Below, piece after piece: positions 15,107 to 19,387 of a DNA stretch of 19,387 nucleotides; within the stretch, counting starts at the first letter, position 1; every line of letters starts with the position of its first letter. Under the pieces are notes generated by a model. The model saw only the letters and a list, made by a program, of their open reading frames with translations. It made no database searches and was not told the DNA's origin. Source of the DNA: Thauera sp. GTDB lineage: Bacteria; Pseudomonadota; Gammaproteobacteria; Burkholderiales; Rhodocyclaceae. The DNA lies in NCBI GenBank assembly GCA_023150215.1, contig JAKLLJ010000023.1:1-19387 (forward strand), written 5' to 3'. The position numbers and the translations under genes were made by a program.

Positions 15107-15351
15107 TCCGGCATCTCGTCGGCCTCGCTCCCCGGCACTCGCTGCCCTCCACCGCCGCCCCCGTCTCGTTCCGCCTCCTCTCATGCGACGGCCGCGAGTG
15201 CCGCTCCGCAAGATGATCAAGCACTTGCGCCGGTGCGCAGGCGCGGCCGATCGAACCGCTGTCGCAGGGATCGTGGTCTGGTCTGGAGCGGAGAGCAGGC
15301 AAGTAAGATGGAGGCTGACGTCGGCGACGCGGGCGTACAGGGCACTTCAGG
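15107..15351. other. Intergenic region without recognisable gene
   Basis: The region from the VF530 start to the Cys-rich gene is about 330 bp (15019-15351). Apart from the promoter-like element near 15077-15106, I see no convincing coding frame, tRNA, repeat array or terminator. Frames in it lack ribosome sites and are rich in Arg, Pro and Ser, as expected of non-coding GC-rich DNA. Confidence 0.5.
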
Positions 15352-15372
15352 GTGACGAAGCGGGAAAGCACG

Positions 15373-15630
15373 ATGGCCTTAATTCAACCGGTGAGCGACA
15401 AGCGCTGCATCAGCTGCAACCGCTGGCACGGGCGGCGACGGGTGGGTGATGCCCCGGACACCGTCGAGGTCGCCTCGGCCGCGGTGCGCGGGGTGTGCAT
15501 CGAAGGGCCGTGGCATCGGAGCTTGCGTGGTGTGCGCTCGGCATGTGGTCATTGGCTGCGCTGGACGGCATTGACGGAAGGCTCCGCCGACGGTGTGAAG
15601 ATCACCGCGGGGCTGCCGTTGCAGCGGTAG
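15373..15630 (+). CDS. Small Cys-rich protein, possible zinc-binding
   Basis: The predicted protein has 85 residues, starting MALIQPVSDKRCISCNRWHGRRRVGDAPDTVEV. Four cysteines are spaced C12-x2-C15, C42 (VRGVCIEGPWH) and C58 (SACGHWLRW), each next to Trp or His, a layout expected of a small metal-binding fold. The ATG at 15373 is preceded by GGGAAAG; an in-frame GTG at 15352 would add seven residues. I do not recognise a named family. The short length, ordered Cys/Trp pattern and ribosome site favour a real gene over a shadow. It stands alone between the VF530 operon and a convergent small membrane protein gene. Confidence 0.5.
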   Translation: MALIQPVSDKRCISCNRWHGRRRVGDAPDTVEVASAAVRGVCIEGPWHRSLRGVRSACGHWLRWTALTEGSADGVKITAGLPLQR

Positions 15631-15773
15631 CGATCGAGCGCCGGCCGCCGATCCATGCGGAAAGCTGGCGCTTGCGAGCGGGCGTGGATTGTCGACGCGC
15701 AGGGCCTCCTTCCATCACACCAAACCGGCGCTCGATCGGCAACATGGCAAACAGCAACAGTTGTTTGCTTGTC

Positions 15774-16109
15774 TCATCTCTTCGTTTGCGACGTCCTTCG
15801 CTGGTCCTCCCCATCGATCCTTGCTTGAGCGGCCGCGGCCTCTTGTTCCATCTTCTTTTTCGCAACAGCGATGGCCATCTTTACAAGCACGACCATCACA
15901 CCCGCAATCAGAACGATATACAGCAACGAGGCGCGATTCCCGGGGTCCGCCTGCATCACTTCTACCGCCGGGCCTGCGCTCCCGTCCTTGTCTTCTTGCT
16001 CATCCGCCGCTCGTACCTTCGCCATTCCCTCTTGAGTGCTTGCAGCCACAGCCGTTCCACTCGAAAGGCAAACGCAGAAAACAATCAATGCTGCCATTAT
16101 GTAGTTCAT
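15774..16109 (-). CDS. Small exported membrane-anchored protein of unknown function
   Basis: The predicted 111-residue protein has a clean signal peptide (MNYIMAALIVFCVCLSSGTAVAAS, cleavage near residue 22-23), an acidic periplasmic segment (about 24-60, DEQEDKDGSAGPAVEV), one transmembrane helix at about 62-83 (SLLYIVLIAGVMVVLVKMAIAV) and a charged helical cytoplasmic tail starting AKKKMEQE. GAGG lies 6 nt before the ATG at 16109; an ATG at 16121 also has a GAGG and would add four residues. Base composition is visibly lower in GC than neighbouring genes, so recent acquisition is possible. I recognise no family. Confidence 0.6.
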   Translation of the reverse strand: MNYIMAALIVFCVCLSSGTAVAASTQEGMAKVRAADEQEDKDGSAGPAVEVMQADPGNRASLLYIVLIAGVMVVLVKMAIAVAKKKMEQEAAAAQARIDGEDQRRTSQTKR

Positions 16110-16298
16110 ACGAAACCTCATCCGTCGACCTCGTCGTTTCCCGCGCGATGCCGCTGCCACGCTCCAGCGGGTCGTACTTCGCCGCATCGGCTCGGAGGGT
16201 TATCGCACGGCTCCAGCGCGTGTAACCGGGACAGCGCGGCGGATTATCCCACACCCGCCACGACGCCCCACGCACCAGCCCCGATAAGGACACCGACC

Positions 16299-17201
16299 AT
16301 GAACCCGATCGTCCGCATCCAGCCCCGCAATGCCGACCTCGGCGACGGCATGCTCGTCCGCCGCACCCTCCCCAATCGCCAGCAACGCATGATCGGCGCG
16401 TGGTGCTTCCTCGACCACGCCGGTCCGCTGCAGTTCGAGCCCGGCAAGGGCATGCATGTCGGCGCCCATCCGCACATCGGCCTGCAGACCTTCACCTGGC
16501 TGATCGAGGGCGAGGTGCTGCACCGCGACAGCCTTGGCAACGAGCAAGTCATCCGCCCTCGCCAGGTCAACCTGATGACCGCTGGACACGGCACCGCCCA
16601 CACCGAGGTCTCTTTGCGCGATGGCGAGCGCCTGCACGCCGCACAACTGTGGATCGCCCTGCCGCCGCAGCACAAGGATTGCGCCCCGGCCTTCGACCAA
16701 TACCCCGTGCTGCCGCGATGGCGCGACGGCGGCGCTGAGCTCACCCTGCTCGCCGGCCGCTACCGCCAGCGTGAAGCGCCGGCGCGCATCCATTCTCCGC
16801 TGCTCGGCATCGACATCGCCTGCGAAGAAGCAAGCGAACTCGCGCTCGAACTCGATCCCGGCTTCGAATACGGGCTGTTGCCGCTTGTGGGCAAGCTCGG
16901 GGTCGACGGCGAGATCATCGACACCGACGAGCTCGCCTACCTCGGCAAAGGACGACGCAAACTGCACCTGGCCCTGCCCGCAGGCGCGCGCGTCCTGTTC
17001 CTGGGTGGCGAGCCGTTCGACGAACCGGTGCTCATGTGGTGGAACTTCGTCGGCTTCGGCAAGGCCGACATCGCGCAAGCGCAGGCCGCGTGGGAACAGG
17101 GCGATGCGCGCTTCGGCACGGTCGGCGACGGCCGCACACCGCGGCTCGTGGCGCCGCCTCTGCCGTGGCGGGACGGTAACCGAGAAGCCCGACCAGCGTA
17201 A
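16299..17201 (+). CDS. Pirin family protein
   Basis: This 300-residue bicupin starts MNPIVRIQPRNADLGDGMLVRRTLPNRQQRMIGAWCFLDHAGP. The metal ligands of the N-terminal cupin match human pirin in position and spacing: H57 and H59 (GAHPHIGLQTFTWL), H101 and E103 (MTAGHGTAHTEVS). The C-terminal half (LLGIDIACEEASELALELDPGFEYGLLPL, FLGGEPFDEPVLMWWNFVGF) is the usual second cupin with the pirin_C signature. AAGGA lies about 8 nt before the ATG; a much longer frame open from 15495 has no support and overlaps another gene. Bacterial pirins bind Fe(II); some have quercetinase activity, others regulate metabolism, so the function here is open. A strong hairpin lies 159 bp downstream of the stop. Confidence 0.92.
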   Translation: MNPIVRIQPRNADLGDGMLVRRTLPNRQQRMIGAWCFLDHAGPLQFEPGKGMHVGAHPHIGLQTFTWLIEGEVLHRDSLGNEQVIRPRQVNLMTAGHGTAHTEVSLRDGERLHAAQLWIALPPQHKDCAPAFDQYPVLPRWRDGGAELTLLAGRYRQREAPARIHSPLLGIDIACEEASELALELDPGFEYGLLPLVGKLGVDGEIIDTDELAYLGKGRRKLHLALPAGARVLFLGGEPFDEPVLMWWNFVGFGKADIAQAQAAWEQGDARFGTVGDGRTPRLVAPPLPWRDGNREARPA

Positions 17202-17359
17202 ACACCTCGGACGAGACCGTTTAAGCTCACAGGGCGTCCCACAGCCTGGAAGGAAACCAGCGGGACGACCATCATCGATGGGGTCGCCCCGCAGATCGCG
17301 TTGCCCCTCGTGCCGATCGCCATCTGCACCCCCTTTTCGGCGAGTTGGACGCCGAAAGC

Positions 17360-17399
17360 AAAACAGCGCACAACACGTTGCAGTGTGGTGCGCTGTTTT
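17360..17399. terminator. Strong bidirectional terminator-like hairpin
   Basis: A 17-bp stem with a single A·G mismatch is formed by AAAACAGCGCACAACAC (17360-17376) and GTGTGGTGCGCTGTTTT (17383-17399) around the loop GTTGCA. The A-run and T-run at its ends would make it work on either strand. It may terminate the pirin transcript and shields it from the mobile-DNA debris to the right. Confidence 0.65.
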
Positions 17400-17440
17400 G
17401 AACTGGGGTTCCGTGGTGGCAGACGGTCACCCCCGCAAAA

Positions 17441-17461
17441 CCGATCTCACTGTGAGATCGG
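17441..17461. repeat. Perfect 10+10 bp palindrome with 1-nt centre
   Basis: CCGATCTCAC (17441-17450) and GTGAGATCGG (17452-17461) are perfect inverted copies around a single T. It lies exactly where the helicase remnant loses homology (after its MQCGPI), so it may be a rearrangement scar, a fold-back duplication, or an operator or recombination site. Confidence 0.6.
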
Positions 17462-17659
17462 CCCGCACTGCATGAAAATTATTGGCTGCTGGCTATCACG
17501 ACGAATCGGTGTCGCCGTCAGGCCCAGCACGTGCTTGGCCTTGGTCCGCTTCAGGATCGCGTCGAACTCCAAGGCGGCATCGAGGCAACTGCGAGGCAAG
17601 GCGATGTGCTGCGGGTAGTTCTCCGCATTTCCGACGACGCACGGCTTGCCCCACACCGA
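17450..17659 (-). pseudogene. Helicase remnant with internal deletion (TOTE/type III restriction-like DEAD/DEAH helicase)
   Basis: The minus-strand translation reads WGKPCVVGNAENYPQHIALPRSCLDAALEF directly followed by DAILKRTKAKHVLGLTATPIRRDSQQPIIFMQCGPI and then a stop. The second part is a helicase motif III region (LTATPIRRD) with the PIIFMQCGP follow-on seen in superfamily 2 helicases of TOTE conflict systems and related restriction-like proteins. The first part (AENYPQHIALPRSCLD) normally sits well over a hundred residues earlier, ahead of the Walker A motif. The whole ATPase core between is missing, so this is an in-frame deletion relic flanked by truncations on both sides. Family assignment is from memory of these motifs. 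Confidence 0.6.
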
Positions 17660-17679
17660 TCGAGGCGCTGGTCGTCGGG

Positions 17680-17820
17680 CACCAGGTCACGCAGGATCAG
17701 CTTGGCCGACTCCGGCTCGCCGTTGACGAACAGGGTGAAGGCCTCGTCCAGAAGCGCCTGCGCAAAGGCTGGATCGCTCTGCACACGTGCGTCCCCGGTC
17801 TCTTTGAAGTCACGGGTTCC
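17680..17820 (-). pseudogene. N-terminal fragment of a HigA-like antitoxin / XRE regulator
   Basis: The minus-strand frame reads TRDFKETGDARVQSDPAFAQALLDEAFTLFVNGEPESAKLILRDLV, the N-terminal half of short antitoxin-like regulators (typical wording: RDFKETVxARxxRDPxFAxALLxEAxxLFLNGEPExARLxLRDLVNATVGFE). The initiation codon is gone, and homology stops at DLV where the expected HTH (NATVGFEELA...) is replaced by unrelated sequence joining the helicase remnant. No toxin gene is visible. The coding style is intact, so decay is by rearrangement rather than by accumulated stops. Confidence 0.55.
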
Positions 17821-17853
17821 CGCACTCTCGCCCGGGTTTCTTTCGTAAGCGGT

Positions 17854-18141
17854 GGGCTGTCGGCGCTGGTCGAGCAAGAACTCGGACTGCACCCGTTCGG
17901 CGATGCGTTGTACCTGTTCATCAACCGCCGCCGCGACAAGCTCAAGGCGCTGTACTGGCACCGCAACGGCTTCTGCCTCTGGTACAAGCGGCTCGAGGCC
18001 GAGCGCTTCGCCTGGCCGGCGGCCGATGCCGGCGAGCCCACCTGCGTGCTCACGGTGAAGGAGCTCGAGTGGCTGCTCGAAGGCTTCGACCCATGGGCGG
18101 AAAAACAGCATAAAACGCTGCATTACCAATCTGTTACGTAG
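17854..18141 (+). pseudogene. tnpB: IS66 accessory protein TnpB, N-terminally truncated
   Basis: The frame reads GLSALVEQELGLHPFGDALYLFINRRRDKLKALYWHRNGFCLWYKRLEAERFAWP to a stop at 18141, with the hallmark LxVFINRRxDKxKxLYWxRxGFCLWYKRLE of IS66 TnpB. The first 20-25 residues (the usual RxPVDMRKxID opening) are absent; at 17854 the sequence switches to antitoxin-fragment DNA. TnpB is a small IS66 protein needed for efficient transposition. An extended open frame leftwards to 17482 is accidental. Confidence 0.75.
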
Positions 18142-18142
18142 T

Positions 18143-18987
18143 GTGATCGGGCATAATAACGGCATACCACAACGTACCGCCGCCCCTCGCTCGAACGCTG
18201 CCGTCGGCGTGTGCGCATCCGTCCTCCCCGAGCAGTTACCCGACGATCCGATCGCACTCAAGGCCTTGCTGCTGGCACAGCAGCGAGCCGTCTGGCCAGA
18301 CCCCGGCCGACGCCGGCAAGAAGGAGGCGCGCGGTAAGCGCAAGCCCTTGCCCGTCGAGCTGGCGCGCATCGACGTCGTCCATGATGATGTCCCCGAGGC
18401 CGAGCGCACCTGCGCCTGCAGCACCCCGATGGTCGAGATCGGCCAGGACGTCAGCGAACAGCTCGACATCGTCCCGATGCAGGTACGCGTGCTTCGCCAT
18501 ATCCGCAAGCGCTACGGCGGCCCCAAGGGCGACCAGGCGCCGGTCAGCACCCGCGCCCCGGCGCAGGTGCTGCCCAAGAGCAACGCCAGCAACGACCTGC
18601 TGGCCCTGCTGATCATCATCAAATACGTCGATGGGCTGCCACTGGCGCGCTTCGAGCACGTGCTCGCCCGCTCGGGCGTGCTCGTGCCGCGCCAGCCCCT
18701 GGCACGCTGGGTGATCGGCACCGCACGGGCACTGCAGCCGATCGCCAACCTGATGCGCGATATGCTGCTCGGGCATGACGTCATCCACATGGACAAGCCC
18801 CCGGTCCAGGTGCTCAACGAGCCCGGCCGGGCGGCCACCAGCAAGAGCCAGATGTGGGTGCAGCGTGGTCGAGCCATATCTGTGGCTGCGCCACGTCTTG
18901 CGCAGCTTGCCCACCGCCACCACCGTCGAACACTTCGAGGCCCTCCTGCCCTGGAATCTCAACGCTGAGCAGTTGATCACAGCGTAG
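18143..18987 (+). pseudogene. tnpC: IS66 transposase TnpC, multiply deleted and frameshifted
   Basis: Three pieces in different frames are recognisable. Piece one ends VLPEQLPDDPIALKALLLAQQRAV (to about 18295). Piece two (about 18308-18868) runs from KKEARGKRKPLPVELARIDVVHDD through the degraded zinc-binding ERTCACSTPMVEIGQDVSEQLDIVPMQVRVLRHIRKRYGGP to DKPPVQVLNEPGRAATSKSQMWVQRG. Piece three (about 18868-18987) is the C-terminus VVEPYLWLRHVLRSLPTATTVEHFEALLPWNL. The leucine-zipper region between pieces one and two and most of the DDE catalytic domain between two and three are missing, and the first catalytic Asp context DET is changed to DKP. The protein cannot be an active transposase. Confidence 0.8.
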
Positions 18988-19022
18988 CGAGCCGGAAAAG
19001 GATGGGGTTTGTGGAGCTTACG

Positions 19023-19157
19023 ATTGAGCCAACCCTGGGCGCGAGCCAGCTCGCGGAACCGGGCCGCCTTGCTGCGTCCCATCAGTTTCGAGCGCGCGAT
19101 CTCGCGCTCGGAGTCGCCCTGGCGCATGCGCATCAGGGCCTGGCGGTACTCGTACAT
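19023..19157 (-). pseudogene. istA: IS21-family transposase IstA, N-terminal fragment
   Basis: The 45 residues MYEYRQALMRMRQGDSEREIARSKLMGRSKAARFRELARAQGWLN match the N-terminal helix-turn-helix of IS21 IstA (wording YRxxLxRMRQGDSxRxIARxxLMGRxKAAxxR). AGGAG lies 7 nt before the ATG at 19157. Coding identity ends exactly at the right terminus of the IS66 remnant at 19021-19022, so the gene was cut by that insertion and its remainder, including istB, is not found in the window. Confidence 0.75.
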
Positions 19158-19387
19158 CTCGATGCTCCTGCGGGCCACCGCCTACCTCCTGCCGAACAAA
19201 AAGGCAGCAGGGTAGCGATGGACCGGTCAAGGTCGAGACGTCTGTCAGAGGGAAAGGGCTCCATTACGCCGATCCGGCGCTGGCCTCTATGTGTGAGTGT
19301 GGTCACCCGATTTGATGCTCCGATGATCACGTAGCGCGATGGCCTGCAGAGGCTCGTCGCCGAATGGAAACGCCGCCCGGTGATGGT
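19158..19387. other. Sequence upstream of the istA fragment; no gene recognised
   Basis: This should contain the IS21 leader and its outer end, but I cannot place the terminal repeat by eye. At the extreme right a plus-strand frame reads DGLQRLVAEWKRRPV and runs off the window; it is too short to name. Confidence 0.4.

Larger units (their letters stand above)
17854..19021 (+). mobile_element. IS66-family insertion sequence remnant
   Basis: The segment carries a 5'-truncated tnpB and an internally deleted tnpC in IS66 order. On the right it ends in a minus-strand GTAAGCTCCACAAACCCC (complement of 19004-19021), matching the GTAA start of IS66-family terminal repeats. The left end and tnpA are missing. 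Directly beyond position 19021 an IS21 istA fragment begins, so IS66 apparently inserted into istA. Confidence 0.75.

Noticed and set aside
15495..16298. Upstream extension of the pirin frame giving a 568-residue protein
   Set aside because: The extension has no ribosome site or family similarity and overlaps the opposite-strand small membrane protein; pirin homology and an AAGGA site begin at 16299.
17551..18261. 236-codon minus-strand frame across IS66 tnpB
   Set aside because: Only its part at about 17680-17820 resembles a protein (antitoxin fragment); the rest is antisense to the IS66 genes.
18258..19178. 306-codon minus-strand frame joining IstA to sequence opposite tnpC
   Set aside because: Only the first 45 or so residues match IstA; the rest is antisense of IS66 tnpC, joined by chance after the insertion.

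Overview
The window is GC-rich chromosomal DNA with dense, mostly Shine-Dalgarno-led genes. It looks like a betaproteobacterium of the Thauera/Azoarcus/Aromatoleum group (Rhodocyclales). The pointers are a benzoate-CoA ligase with a BoxR/BzdR-type regulator (an HTH domain fused to a shikimate-kinase-like domain), an aromatic-acid-type Liv ABC transporter, a ProQ/FinO protein and the general gene style. This placement is an inference; there is no rRNA gene to confirm it.

Positions 1-5503 hold an aromatic-acid uptake and activation locus. On the minus strand lie benzoate-CoA ligase, a periplasmic substrate-binding protein, a LivH permease and a LivM permease that runs off the left edge. Divergent from them is the boxR/bzdR-like regulator gene. 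The intergenic region contains two TGCA-N6-TGCA sites, one just downstream of a clear sigma70 promoter for the ligase operon and one nearer the regulator. This fits repression relieved by benzoyl-CoA.

Positions 5519-9463 hold a sensor kinase and single-domain response regulator pair (4-nt overlap), an AT-rich island, genes for initiator tRNA-fMet and tRNA-Thr(UGU) each with its own promoter, a 52-aa membrane peptide gene preceded by a well-matched LexA (SOS) box, a proQ/finO-like gene, and a 110-aa two-helix membrane protein.

Positions 9507-13793 hold a redox pair: an eight-haem tetrathionate-reductase-type cytochrome c and a four-helix cytochrome b, probably exchanging electrons between quinone and periplasm. 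Divergent from them is a large GGDEF protein whose catalytic domain appears to carry an in-frame internal deletion.

Positions 13883-17201 hold a VF530-domain protein translationally coupled to a bacterial RIO1-like kinase, two small uncharacterised proteins (one Cys-rich, one secreted or membrane-anchored) and a pirin.

Positions 17202-19387 are a graveyard of mobile DNA. It contains a strong terminator-like hairpin, a 10+10 bp palindrome, a helicase remnant with an internal deletion (resembling the helicase part of TOTE-type conflict or restriction systems), a HigA-like antitoxin fragment, and an IS66 remnant whose right end abuts a truncated IS21 istA gene. No intact new defence system is present. 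The observations most worth following are the SOS-box peptide gene, the paired BoxR sites, the deleted GGDEF domain and the helicase scar.
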